DNA of 64,000 nucleotides from Neostapfia colusana (taxonomy: Eukaryota > Streptophyta > Magnoliopsida > Poales > Poaceae), in the NCBI GenBank assembly GCA_030760725.1, contig JASWHV010000010.1, positions 37,825,760-37,889,759 of the forward strand, in the 5' to 3' direction. Position 1 is the stretch's first letter; each line of letters starts with the position of its first letter. The position numbers and the translations under genes are program-made. Below are positions 32,742-44,546 of the stretch, in pieces. The notes beneath the pieces are model-generated. The model was not told the DNA's origin and did no database searches. It saw only the letters and a program-made list of their open reading frames with translations.

Positions 32742-33078
32742 GATCCCGAGGAGCCAGCTCAAGAAAACGAGTATTGTAGAGTCCTTCCCTTAGTTAGCAA
32801 GATGTCGAATAGTCGAGTCGTTAAGTTAAGTTAATGGGGTGATAATGCTTGGTGTGTGACGTGAGTTGTGGAAGCCATGAGCAATTGTCCATAGCCTCGT
32901 CTTTAGATTGTTTTGCTTTGGTGTGTGAACCCACATGAAATAATATTGCATTTATTTTTGTGTGAAAAATAAACCCTCAGAAAAGTATAACAAAGCCTCA
33001 ACGCTTCAATGTACAAACAAATGAAAGTAGTAAGATGATACTAAACGCTTTCAAATTAACATTGGTTGATTCTGCCAG
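32742..33078 (+). other. Spacer between pre-gag ORF and gag in B
   Basis: 337 bp without a gene. It ends with TTAAC, a weak pyrimidine stretch and CTGCCAG directly before the gag ATG, which looks like a branch point and splice acceptor. Confidence 0.5.
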
Positions 33079-36000
33079 ATGGCCGGAATAGGAAAAGGAC
33101 GTGCTGCCAACCCCGCCAACAACAACGATGAGGCATGCAACCCTCATCTTTCGGGAGGCCAGGACCGGGGTGGTCGCCGTGAAGGAGTTGATCCTCTCCA
33201 CCAAATGCTGGAGAATCAAAATCAGCTCATCCAGAACTTGACTCAAGTGGTGGCCAACTTGCATCAAGTTCCACCTCCACAAGCTGCACCACGCCAACCA
33301 AGGTTGAGTGAGTTTCTAGGAACTCAACCTCCAAAGTTTGCAAGTGCTGCTGAACCTCTGGAGGCAGATGATTGGCTGAAGACCATTGAAAGTAAGATGA
33401 GGATCATACAGTGCCAAGGGTATGAGAGGGTGCTGTTTGCCTCTCATCAATTGCATGGACCTGCTGCTGATTGGTGGACCGCCTACGTGGCCGCCCATCA
33501 TGACCCTGAGAACATCACATGGGAAGAGTTCAAGCGTAGCTTCCGCAACCATTACATCCCAAGAGGTGAACTCAAAAACAAGAGGAAGGAGTTTTTGGGA
33601 CTGCAGCAGGGAACATGACGGTGAGGGAATACCTCACTAAATTTACTCAACTATCCCGTTATGCCCCACGGGACATAGAGACTGATGAGCAGAAACAAGA
33701 TTGTTTCGTGGAGGGACTTACCGCAGAAATGCAGTGTGCAATGTCCTCAAATGAGTATGAAAGCTTCCAAAAGATGGTGGACAGAGCGTTTGTGGTAGAA
33801 AGGAAGCTAAAGGCCTTGGAAAATGAGAATAAGAGGAAGGCCGGGTGGTCACACCAAGCCTCAGGGAGCAACACCCGCCCCCGTCTGATGCAGCAACCAG
33901 AAGGGCAGATGAACCGTGCTGCGGTACCCTACTCAGCACCAAGAGGGTACAACCCGAACTATAGGCCTCCGGCAGCACCAGCACAGCCGCAACGTCAGTT
34001 TGTACAGCAGCCTCGCCCTGCATATCCACCTCGACCAGCAGTACAAGGACCCCCAAACCAACCCCAAGACAGCAAAGGCCAGGCACCTAAGGTTGGGGTG
34101 CAATGTTTTAGCTGCGGAGAAGTGGGGCACTACGCTCATAAGTGCCCAAAGAAGAAGCCCACGCAGTCACAACAGCAGAATGTAATGAGAGGACGGGTGA
34201 ACCACGTCACTATGGAGGAAGCACAAGAGGCACCCGACGTGGTAGTTGGTAAGTTTCCTGCCAATTTGCACATTGCAACCCTGCTGTTTGATTCTGGTGC
34301 TACCCACTCATTCATTGCTCAAGGGTTTGTTAAGAAGCATGACCTAGCAACAACAAAAATGAACCATATGCTAGCTGTAAACTCTCCCGGGGGAGAAATA
34401 AGGACAAGACAAGTGTGTCCCAAAGTGAACCTAGACATTAATGGGGTAGTATTTACTGCTAACCTCATAGTGATAGATTCACAAAGGATAGATATTATTT
34501 TGGGTATGGATTGGTTGACAAAACATAAAGGAATCATCCATTGTTCGACCAGAACGGTGGAACTAACTCACCCTAGTGGCACAAGAGTAAAGTTCATAAC
34601 AATACACGAGCCAAGGAGGGACATTAAATTAAATCAAGTTGAGGTGAAAGTTGAGGAGATCAGGACCATCAGGGAATATACAGATATTTTTCCGGAGGAG
34701 TTGCCAGGTATGCCTCCCGATCGTGAAGTGGAATTCGAAATTGAGCTAGTGCCTGGAACAGCCCCGATATACAAGAGACCTTATCGGATGGACTCCAAGC
34801 AGCTAGAAGAACTCAAGGATCATTTGAGAGAATTGACGGGGAAGGGGTATATTCGTTCTAGTTCCTCACCATGGGGAGCTCCGGTGATATTTGTGCCCAA
34901 GAAGGACGGAACCCAAAGGTTATGCATGGATTACCGTGCCTTGAATGAGATAACCATCAAGAACAAGTACCCATTACCCTGCATTTAAGACTTGTTTGAT
35001 CAGTTGAGGGGAGCTTGTGTGTTCTCGAAAATTGATCTCAGGTCGGGATACCACCAACCCAAGATAAGGCAATCTGATATTCCCAAGACAGCTTTCGTAT
35101 CTCGGTACGGGCTGTATGAATACACCGTCATGCCTTTTGGGCTAACTAATGCCCCGGCATACTTCATGTATCTCATGAACAAGGTATTCATGGAATATCT
35201 GGACAAATTTGTGGTGGTTTTCATAGATGACATTCTCGTCTTCTCCAAAGATGAAGAAGAACATGAGAAATATCTAAGATTGGTGTTGCAGAGGCTAAGA
35301 GAACATCAACTATATGCCAAGTTAAGCAAGTGTGAGTTTTGGCTGAAGAGAGTTCCCTTCTTAGGACATATAATCTCGGAGGGAGGAATCTCCGTGGATC
35401 CTGCCAAAATCGAGGATATACAGAAGTGGAAGACCCCTGAAAATGTCTGGGAAGTTCGAAGCTTTTTGAGATTGGCTGGATACTATCGACGGTTTATTGA
35501 GGGATTCTCTAAGATCTCGAGACCCCTTACCAAACTGTTGGAGAAGGGAATCACATTCACATGGACGCCACAGTGCGAGACGAGTTTTCAGGAGTTAAAG
35601 AAAAGATTGACAACAGCCCCAGTGCTGGTTATGCCAGATATGCAAAAGAACTTTACGGTGTACTGCGATGCCTCTGGAAACGGGTTGGGATGTGTTCTCA
35701 TGCAAGAAGGGCATGTCGTGGCTTATGCATCCCGGCAGCTTCGGAAGCACGAGAAAAACTATCCTACACATGACTTAGAACTAGCCGTAGTGGTACACGC
35801 ACTGGAAATTTTGCGGCACTATTTGATGGGGAAGAGGACCGAGATATATACGGATCATAAGAGTTTGAAGTACATTTTCACACAGCCAGATCTCAACCTC
35901 AAACAAAGGAGATGGTTAGAGCTAATCAATGACTTTGATGTAGGCATCAACTACCATCCTGGGAAAGCAAACGTCGTGGCCGATGCTATAAGTCGGAAAG

Positions 36001-37546
36001 TGCAGGTCAATAAGTTGAGCTTGAAGGACATGCCTGCAGAATTGAGGGACGAGGTTATAAGGCTCAATCTATGCCTGGTGAATAGTGGTGAAGCTATCGA
36101 CATGGAAGTGGACTCCACCCTAGAGCGAGACATCCGCGAGGGTCAAAAGAATGACGAGAAGATACAAGAGATCAGGCAACTCATCAAGGAAAATAAATCT
36201 CCTGGTTTTAGAGAGGATGAACAAGGAACGGTGTGGCACGGGAAAAGAATCTGTGTGCCAGAAGTAAAGGAGATCCGTGAATTGATTTTGAAGTAGGCTC
36301 ATGATTCCGACTATTCCATTCATCCTGGGAGTACGAAGATGTACCAGGACCTCAAGAGCAGGTATTGGTGGTATGGCATGAAGCGAGATGTCGCGGAACA
36401 TGTTGCCCTATGTGACACATGTCAGTTGGTGAAAGCAGAACATCAACGACCCGCAGGATTATTGCAACCACTCAAAGTGCCTGAATTGAAATGGGAAGAA
36501 ATCAGCATGGATTTCATCGTGGGATTGCCTAGGACCCAATCAGGGTATGATTCGATATGGGTCATCATTGATAGGCTAACCAAGGTAGCTCACTTCATCC
36601 CCGTAAAGGAAAGCTACAGTGGAACCAAATTGGCGGAGTTATACATGTCAAGGATCGTGTGTTACCATGGAGTGTCGAAGAAGATAGTGTCGGATCGAGG
36701 GACACAGTTCACCTCAAGATTCTGGCAGAAGTTGCAGAAACCATGGGAACCCATCTGAATTTTAGTTCTGCCTATCATCCCCAAACTGATGGGCAGACGG
36801 AAAGAACCAATCAGATCCTTGAAGATATGCTAAGGGCATGTGCACTCAAAAACAATAGGAGTTGGGACAAGAACTTACCGTATGCGGAGTTTTCCTATAA
36901 CAACAGCTATCAAGCTAGTATGAAGATGTCACCGTTTGAAGCCTTGTACGGTAGAAAGTGCAGAACTCCCCTATTTTGGAACCAAACAGGGGAATGTAAA
37001 GTGTTTGGTCCAGAAGTACTACAAGAAGCCGAGGAGAAGGTGAGGGAAATTCGCAATAACTTGAGGGTAGCACAGACACGCCAAAAGAGCTGTGCCGATG
37101 TACGAAGAAGAGAGCTCGTTTTCAACGTGGGGGACTATGTCTATCTCAAGGTGTCCCCCATCAGAGGACTTCGTCGGTTCAAGGTGAAAGGGAAGTTTGC
37201 ACCTCGATACATCGGACCCTTTCATGTTTTGGAGAGGAAAGGTGAAGCGGCGTATCAACTAGAATTACTGGCTCGTCTATTGGATGTGCACGATGTATTC
37301 CATGTGTCACAACTCAAGAAATGCCTGAGGACGCCTGAGGAGGTGTTACCCATGAATGAAGTGGACGTAGCTGAGGATTTGTCTTATGCCGAGCAACCAT
37401 ACAAGATTTTGGAGACAATGGAACGCCTCACCAGAAATAAAAGAATCCGGATGTGCAAGGTGCAGTGGAAGCATCACTCAGAAGAGGAAGCCACTTGGGA
37501 GCGGGAAGATGAGCTCAAGGCACAATTTCCGGAATTGTTTTTTTAG
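33079..37546 (+). pseudogene. B gag-pol, broken by two frameshifts and two stops
   Basis: Gag starts MAGIGKGRAAN right after CCAG. Capsid-like part about 33280-33800, zinc knuckle [14 protein letters not shown] near 34110, protease FDSGATHS near 34290, RT with FIDDILVFS near 35230, RNase H (DASGNGLGC) near 35670, integrase zinc region ending CDTC near 36420, DDE core ([24 protein letters not shown]) and a chromodomain-like tail ending at TAG 37544-37546. Lesions: frameshift near 33612 in gag, TAA 34986-34988 in RT, TAG 36294-36296 before the integrase zinc region, and a frameshift near 36737 within the integrase core. C shares none of these lesions, so they arose after the two copies separated. 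Not functional. Confidence 0.92.
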
Positions 37547-37572
37547 AAACACCAATCTCGAGGACGAGATTT

Positions 37573-37591
37573 CTTTTAAGTGGGGTAGAGC
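37573..37591 (+). promoter_or_regulatory. Polypurine tract region of B
   Basis: AAGTGGGGTAGAGC before the TG of the 3' LTR. It is less pure than in Z and A. Confidence 0.8.
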
Positions 37592-40500
37592 TGTAACACC
37601 CCAAAATTTTGATTTAAAACCCTAAATCATGTTAAGAGGGGAATTTAAAATTTTTTGGACGTGTTGCATGTTTTGCAAAAATTCAAATTCAAACTGGAAT
37701 TCAAATTAAACTCAAATCAGAAAAGAAATAGAAAAAGAAAAAGGAAAATAGAAAAAACCCGGCCAGTGGGCCGAAACCCACCAGCCGGCCCAACTAGCGC
37801 CCGAGCCAGCCCGCGGCCGCGCGTGCCGTTTCCTTCCGCTGACAGGCGGGACCCACCAGATCATCTTCCACCTCACGCCCGCGCCGGACTCTCTCTCACC
37901 AAATCCAAACCGATTGGAATTGCTGCGGATCACAGCCGAATTTCGCTCGGGGGTGAAGCAAACACGATCTAAACCACCCCGCCGCCCTCCCCCGTCTATA
38001 AAAACCCCGGCCTCGTTCTGTTTTTCCCACGCGATCCGCCGATTTTCCTCCGGTGAGAACCGAGACTTCTCCGGCAAATTCTAGCCGATCTAAGCTCAGA
38101 AATTCCGATCTAACTCGCTGGTCTTGATCCACCGCCTCCGGGGAACCTTGCAGGTGCAGAAAACTCGGTGATTTGCGGTGTAAACACAGCGCCGATGAGC
38201 CTCGCCGTGGTTTCGCCTCGGACCTCGTCGCCGATCACTTTACAGGACCTCCGAGCTCAAGAAAACCCCCGAGGTGAGATCCCCGACCTCCCCTCCACCG
38301 ATCTATACCATAAAATCACTGTTCCAGGAAGAATTCTTGAAGATCCGAAAGTCTCCGGCGAGATCGCCGCTTCCCGCCGCCGTGCGCCGCCGGCAGTGCC
38401 GCCCGTGCTCGATCAGAGCGACGTGGCCGCTTGTGCGCCGTTTATTTTAAATCGCACGGTAGGATTTAAATCCCCGCGTACCGGTTCGACGTTATAATCT
38501 CAGCCGTCGGTTTAAAATCGGACGGTCCACGTCAGCCCCGTGTTATAAAGACTGGAAATCTTACGTGCTACCCCCTGGGGTTCTCGGGAAATAAGAGCTA
38601 GCCCCGGAAACTTCTGATCTAGCCCCTGGAACTCTAGAAAATCATGTAAATTCATTTAAAAATCAGTTTTAGCCCCTGGACTTAATAGAAATTAGGAAAA
38701 ACACCTCTGTTATGAGTAGCTAGACCCCTGAAAATTCTTAAAATAATATTATAAACCCTGTAGTGGGGTAAGTTTAACTTTTTAGCCCTGTTTAGTATTT
38801 AATTTAGGAAATTGAATATGTTGCTAGTGTTTAAAAATTAAAAAGTGAGACAAACATATTGTCAAAATTTAATTAAAGACTTTCTCAGTATTTAGGAAAC
38901 TTTGGAGTGAGGTAAAAATTATTTTGGGCTGAATTGAATCTGTTTAATTTATTATTCACATTTAGGGACACATTTTTAAGTAAAGAATAGTTCTAGAAAA
39001 TAGGGAAAATAATTGTGAAATATTTTACATCAGAGGCAAAGGTCAAAATATGTTGTTAAATTACTTAGGACTAGAACCTATTCAGTTTTAGATGATGTGT
39101 CTTACCATTATCATAATAAAGTACACATATATGCATAAGAAAATAAATATGAAAATGTAGCAACTAGTGAATGATAAATGGAGTTACTAAAATCCAAAGA
39201 GTTCAGTTTAGGGTTGGTAGAAATTATGAAGACACATATGGAAAAGGAAAATACCTTTCATGCTTATTTGGTAGTAAAAAGGTGTACTAGTTGAATATAA
39301 GGAATTTATTTAAATTGGAAACTCATATATATAGTATGTAAGTATAAATGTGAACATAAGAGTAGGAATCATATACACATGATTAAAAGTGCATGCAAGC
39401 CACAAATCAACACACATAGAGTAACCACAACACACATAATGGTGAATGAATTTCATAAATATGAATGTGTGGTTTGTATGAAGTGGAAGTGTGAACTATG
39501 TCTTATGGATTGTTGTTTTTCTTTTGCTATATGTGATGGTATGATGTAGAACCTGCTCAAGAGCAAGTTGTTCCTTTCCAAGATCAGGACTACCCATTTC
39601 AAGAGCAGCAGGAAGGAGGCAAGTGTCCTTGACCACTTTGATCCTATGCTAGGATGTGCAGCTAGAATTATTTGCATTGTCAATTTAAATATGAAACCCA
39701 TGATAGGAAGTTTCCCTAGAATTGCATTACCTTGTTTCCTTGTAGCTTGGGTTGGGATTTATTTTACCATGTCATTTATTATTATGCATATGCTTAGCCA
39801 TGCTTAGAATGGGATATTTGGGACATGAGATCATCAGTTTATTTTACCATACTCTTGAATGAGATATTGTGAGTTATGTAGAGGTAGGGATCAAGGCAAG
39901 TTGGATGTTTTGGTTGTGTGCTGGGTGCACGAGACTTGGGTTTGTGTTTAGTACTTGCCTGGATCCTAAGGACCGGTTCATGGAGCATGTAACCTGGCTT
40001 TACCGTGCCAACCACATGCTGAGATGGGGCAGCTTGGCCAATTAATTAGGTGTATCCCCGGCGTAGTATGGGTGTGTTGGATGGTGCGGGGAATAGGTGT
40101 CAGCTGGACTACCATATGAACCGCAAGGCTCAAGAGGGGGCCACTGCAGCGGGGTTGGAGCCTCTTGTATGCTGTTAGGGGTGAAACCTCAGTGGGCCCA
40201 CGCTCGTCGGGAATCCCTTTGTAAAGGCTTCGTAGTGATCTCCTGGCTACACACCTAGGAAGTGTGAATGTGGTTCGTAGCCACTGGCATAATGGAGGTT
40301 CTTTTAGTCCACCCGGCAACGGGGGATGAAATCACTACATGTGGGTACAGTGGTACAAACTCTGCAGAGTCAAAACTGTCATGACAGCCGTGCTCATGGT
40401 CAAGAGCGGCTTGGACTTATTCATGATTAGAGGATTGATGGTTTTGGAAGTTGTGGATGTTAAGCGGGGAGCTTAACATTGGAAATGATGTTATGGTTAT

Positions 40501-41022
40501 TGGATTATGATGATGGGATGGGAGATTGGGACCATTTCACCTGTGTAGTAATGTAGGTGCTTAATAAGCTAAGGTAATAGGTATTAATGACATAGTGCTT
40601 TAACCATGAGTTCAACCTCCCCTTGCTCTAGCCATGCATGACATAATTTTCCCACACTTGCTGAGTACCATCGGTACTCAACCTTGCATATTTGTTGGTT
40701 TATATTGCTGCTCAGGTCAAGATAATGAGGTGGTGTATAATGACCAAGACTTTGGACCCGAAGAAGGTTTCTAGGTTCATGGAGACCCCAGGGCAACGCC
40801 TGTGATGGAGCCTACGAGAATAATTATTCCGCTGCTAGTTTATTTACTTGTGATGAACTTATTATTGTCCATCGAGACATTTGCTATGTAAGACTTATTT
40901 ATATTCGACACCTGGCTTGTAATAAATGATGCTTCACTATTTGTCATCACATGTATGAAAAAATGATCCTGGCGTACATGTGATATTCACTTGGTTGTTC
41001 TTCGGAAAAACCGGGTGCGACA
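37592..41022 (+). repeat. 3' LTR of B
   Basis: 3,431 bp, starts TGTAACACCCC and ends CCGGGTGCGACA. It contains the TATA box (37997-38004), the exon-like blocks and the hairpin. It keeps the 11 bp lost from the 5' LTR. Confidence 0.94.
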
Positions 41023-41027
41023 CCGGC
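41023..41027. repeat. Target-site duplication of B, right copy
   Basis: CCGGC, matching 28354-28358. The E repeat array continues directly. Confidence 0.92.
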
Positions 41028-41304
41028 AGAGCCGGGCCTCGCCCCCTCCGCAGGGGTGAGCTCCGAAGGCCCCACGTGTCCCGCGGGGTCGGACCTCCAT
41101 CTTCTCAGAGGAGACCTCCAGGCCCGCCACATGGCCGGCGGATCTGGACCTCCCCGTTCTCACGGGGCGAGCTCCAAAGACCCCTTGGGTCCTTAATACA
41201 ATAAGGACCCGAGGAAGGTGTCTGTACAAGACTTCAAGATCGGTGAAGACCTCCGAGGTCCTTGCGGAGCTAAGGACTCGGCCAGGCCAAGCCAAGAAGA
41301 TAAG
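41028..41304 (+). other. 3' UTR of E, continuation of 55-bp repeats
   Basis: Two more units, with motifs CCACGTGTCC at 41072 and a degenerate CCACATGGCC at 41127, continue the array interrupted at 28358 (spacing 55-57 bp). About 120 bp of unique sequence follow to the insertion point of F. No gene. Confidence 0.7.
41300..41304. repeat. Target-site duplication of F, left copy
   Basis: ATAAG before TGTTCTGC; repeated at 44426-44430. Confidence 0.72.
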
Positions 41305-41439
41305 TGTTCTGCATGTATTCATGTTTCATGAAGAGAGAACATTTTAAAAGAAGTAGGAACAGAGAAAAATATCAAAAGATAGCAAATAAGAGCCGAATCC
41401 AGTTTCCAGAGAACGCCGAAGACAACTTCCACGGCCCGC

Positions 41440-42015
41440 TGGCCACGTGGTGTGTTCGGAGCTCATCCCTGCGAAGTGGGGAGAGGTCCGCCGCTAAACT
41501 GGCTATGTGGCAGGCTCGGGGCTCATCTCCGCTAAGGGGGAGAGGTCCGACCCTGTGGGACATGTGTTACCCCGGAGCTAGCCTCTGCGGAAGAAGCAAA
41601 GGCATTTTTGCAGGACACATGTCGCCACCCAAGCTTATCTCCGAGAGGTCCGACACTGTTGGACACGTGTCTACCTTGGAGCCCGTCTCTGAGGAAAAAG
41701 GGAGTCTGGTGCTACTTGACGCATGGCATTAACACAGCTCGCCTCCGAAGAGATGGGAGGTCCAAAATGAATACGTGGCACACCCGGAGTTACCTCCGGA
41801 GAGAGGGAAAGACCGGCACTAACACGTGGCGTGCGCGGAGCCACCTCCGAATAAGAGAGAAGGTCCCGACCGCCAGGACACGTGGCATACACGGAGCTCA
41901 CCTCCGTAGGAGAGGGAGGTCTCGCTCGCTTGACACGCGGCACAACCGGAGCTCGTCCCTGCGGAAAGGGAGAGACCAGGACCCGGTGGACACGTGGAGC
42001 TACCGGAGCTCATCA
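41440..42015 (-). repeat. About eleven degenerate 55-bp units with ACGTGKC motifs, inverted relative to E
   Basis: Motif positions near 41445, 41505, 41561, 41617, 41664, 41720, 41772, 41823, 41880, 41934 and 41991 give a 47-60 bp spacing. Read on the minus strand the units follow the E order: CCACGTGTCC, then GGACCTCCC/CTCTCC, then GGAG..GAGCTCCG. Units are more divergent than in E. The last motif is about 220 bp upstream of the TATA box at 42212. Confidence 0.8.
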
Positions 42016-42211
42016 CCGAGGAGGTAACGAGTTCTGGAGCGGTTTTTGGATTCTGTACACGTAGAAATATCGGTACGGAGGAGAAACCGACCTGAATTCC
42101 ACAATGTTACCGCACCAAATCAACTAAAGATAAGATGTTAAGATTCAACGATAAATTGGAACAGGACTTCTATTCGGAATATAATCACATTAGGACTCTT
42201 CTTCTCCCGAT

Positions 42212-42219
42212 TATAAATA
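42212..42219 (+). promoter_or_regulatory. TATA box of LTR F
   Basis: TATAAATA in CCGATTATAAATAGAACC, directly downstream of the repeat array, where a U3 promoter is expected. Confidence 0.78.
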
Positions 42220-42717
42220 GAACCTAGAACCTTTAGCCGAAACCACAAACTTCTTTTCCAACTCATGAGCTGACGACTTAGAGCCCTAGCCCCAACTCGC
42301 CAAGTAATCTATCGCCGGAGTTCAGCGAGGAAGATCGCCGGAAGAGAGCCCCAACGATCTGTCTGGTCAGAGGAGGACCTCGAGACCGAGAAGAACGTAA
42401 GGTAGGTCTCCAATATCACCTTACGACATCGCCATATTCTCTTTGCATCTGTTTTTTGATTCCTTTCGAACAGAAGCTTTCTCGTGGACAGATCACTTGA
42501 TGATCAGGTTGATCTAAAGGCAAGATCATCGAACGTCCACTTTGATCCAAACACCTATGTTCTTATAAGGTCCATGCAAGCCACGCAAGAACACGTACAA
42601 ACCGATCTAATAAAACTAATCATAGGATAGCATGCATATGCATCATCGCATCTAGTTAAAGTTTGTGCATGATATTGATTGCTGTGGATCTTGTATGTGC
42701 GTGATCCTGTATAGCAG

Positions 42718-44083
42718 GACAAGCTTAGAGAGCTGTCTACGACAAGCTGCAACAACAAGGTTTCGAGATCCAAGAGCAACCGTAACTGCAAGAACAAGGC
42801 ATGTGCTCCTTGACCATATTGATCCTATGTTTTTGGGAAAAACTGTTTTGTTTCGTGAAAAGGTGTGTGTGCTGAGTCAAACATGATGGGAAACCCTTTT
42901 ATAGGAGTTTACTAGTTTTGATTAAACCACCCTTGTCGCCAGGGAAGTTTATGAGTCAGGTATGGTTTTTGCTTTATGCTTCGCTGAGTCCATGGGATTG
43001 GGAAACGAGATAAATGTGTCTAGCTAACTGCACTCGTAATGATAATGAGAAACTGATGTTGTTAATGAACATGGATCGGAGGGAGATCTCGGCAAGACTG
43101 GGTTTGTGAATGAGGTAGCATGTGATGGTGGTTTACTTGCCGTAGATCTAAGCACCGGTTCGTGCAAGCACATGCCAGGATAACAGTGCCACCACAAGGC
43201 CAAGTATGGGTGCGGCTTAGCTGACTAATTAGGTAAGTTGCTAGATTGTTATGGACTGTGGAAGGCGAGGGGAATGAGAGTCGAGTGAGGACTGCCCCGG
43301 GAACTGCATGGCACAAGAGGGGGCCCGTGGGTGGGAGAATTGGAGATTCTAGCCTGCCGGTGAAACCTTAGTGAGTCCATACATCTAGTAGACCCTTTGT
43401 AAAGGCTATTTTTTGATCTCTTGGCCATACACCGACGGTTGTGTACTAGTATAAGGGAGGTTCTGCAGTCGCCGACAGGTGACGAAATCACAAACTTGTG
43501 GGTAAAGAGGTGCAAACTCTGCAGAGTTTCTAAAACTATCATGATAGCCGAGCTTACGGTCACGAGCGCCTGGCCAACTTCCATGATTAGTTGGGATGGT
43601 TATTGGTTATGGTTTTGATTATGGTTTTGGTTTTCGGGACTGTTGAGTCTGGGCAATAAGATGGGTTGCATGACTGTTGAGTCATGGCAACGAGATTGGT
43701 CTTGGTGTGAGATAAAGTTGTTTATGAGATGAGATGGTAGTGAATACGAGATGATATTCGTGAGATGGTAGCGAATACGAGGAGGTATTCATGAGCAAGA
43801 ATGAAGTTTGATAATGTTCAGGTGGAACATGGAAAGTGATGGAGGTATGTTGGTAATTTAATGCATGATGGGATTACATTCACCTAAAAGTTTAGTTGCT
43901 GTTTTATCGTGGTTTTGATAAATAACTTTGCTTTCTGCAATGAGCCTTTTCTACGTACCTTGTTATGAGCTACATATCGTATTTTCCCGCACTTGCTGAG
44001 TACATCATTGTACTCAAACTTGCATTATTTTTTCATCATCATCAACAGGAGAAGATTTCTATGGAGACCAAGTGGAGCATTAG
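42718..44083 (+). other. Decayed equivalent of the LTR mini-ORF in F
   Basis: Block 1, 42718-42798 (81 bp), follows TATAGCAG and ends GAACAAG before GC (GCATGT). Block 2 starts at 44049 after ATCAACAG and ends at TAG 44081-44083. Phase and Gln/Asp richness are as in A and B, but block 1 has two in-frame stops, so the coding version is dead in F. Confidence 0.4.
43997..44016 (+). other. Conserved hairpin upstream of LTR block 2 (F)
   Basis: TGAGTACA pairs with TGTACTCA around TCAT, preceded by CTTGC. It ends 32 nt before the acceptor. Confidence 0.6.
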
Positions 44084-44274
44084 GCACGTAATCTGTTCTC
44101 AACCTTGCCTGTGGAGGGATTACAGATGGAGCCACTGCTGCTTAGATTTTCTTCCGCATTAGTTAAATTGCTTCCGCATTAGAATAAAGACTTCCGCTGC
44201 ATAGAAATAAAGACTTCCGCTGTGAGCATGAGTCCAAGACTCATGAGACATTGTAATAAACCGTGTTATTCATG

Positions 44275-44277
<3 letters not shown>

Positions 44278-44318
<41 letters not shown>
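44278..44318. repeat. (AT)n microsatellite
   Basis: An uninterrupted AT dinucleotide run of about 41 bp, in LTR F near its 3' end. Confidence 0.97.
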
Positions 44319-44319
<1 letters not shown>

Positions 44320-44425
44320 TGAATTCAGTTTGTGGATCATATGTGTATGTGTTATGAACATACTGGGCACACATATGCATCAGTTCTCGGTTCCGTGGTT
44401 TTTCCACAGAATTGAGAGCGTCACA

Positions 44426-44430
44426 ATAAG
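44426..44430. repeat. Target-site duplication of F, right copy
   Basis: ATAAG, matching 41300-41304; E sequence resumes. Confidence 0.72.
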
Positions 44431-44546
44431 CACGGACACAAAAAAAAGAGCGTGTTCATTCATTCAAAGCTCCATGAGCTGTACTACAGACTCAACAAAG
44501 GCAAAAAAAAAGAGATACAGGGCCTTCTGGCCGCAGGGGCGACTAC

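Larger units (their letters stand above)
28359..41022 (+). mobile_element. Element B: complete but disabled Tekay-like chromovirus with pre-gag ORF
   Basis: 5' LTR 28359-31778 (3,420 bp), PBS 31783-31795, pre-gag ORF 31995-32741, gag-pol 33079-37546, polypurine tract 37573-37591, 3' LTR 37592-41022 (3,431 bp), TSD CCGGC. The 11-bp LTR length difference is accounted for by an 11-bp loss just downstream of the TATA box in the 5' LTR. The 3' LTR and the sister element C keep that segment. Gag-pol has two frameshifts and two stops. The LTRs differ more than those of Z, so B is older. It lies inside the tandem repeats of E's 3' UTR. Confidence 0.94.
41305..44425 (+). repeat. Solo LTR F (3.1 kb), distant relative of the B LTR
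   Basis: It starts TGTTCTGCATG, ends GAGCGTCACA and is flanked by ATAAG on both sides, with no PBS or internal region. It is therefore a solo LTR left by recombination between two LTRs. The right two thirds align in pieces with the B LTR (CTTGACCA-TTGATCCTATG, AAGAGGGGGCC, CCCTTTGTAAAGGCT, AAACTCTGCAGAGT, CACTTGCTGAGTAC). The left part is an inverted array of the 55-bp repeat also found in E, immediately upstream of a TATA box. An AT microsatellite lies at 44278-44318. The start was chosen by matching the duplication, so it is less certain than the end. Confidence 0.72.
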
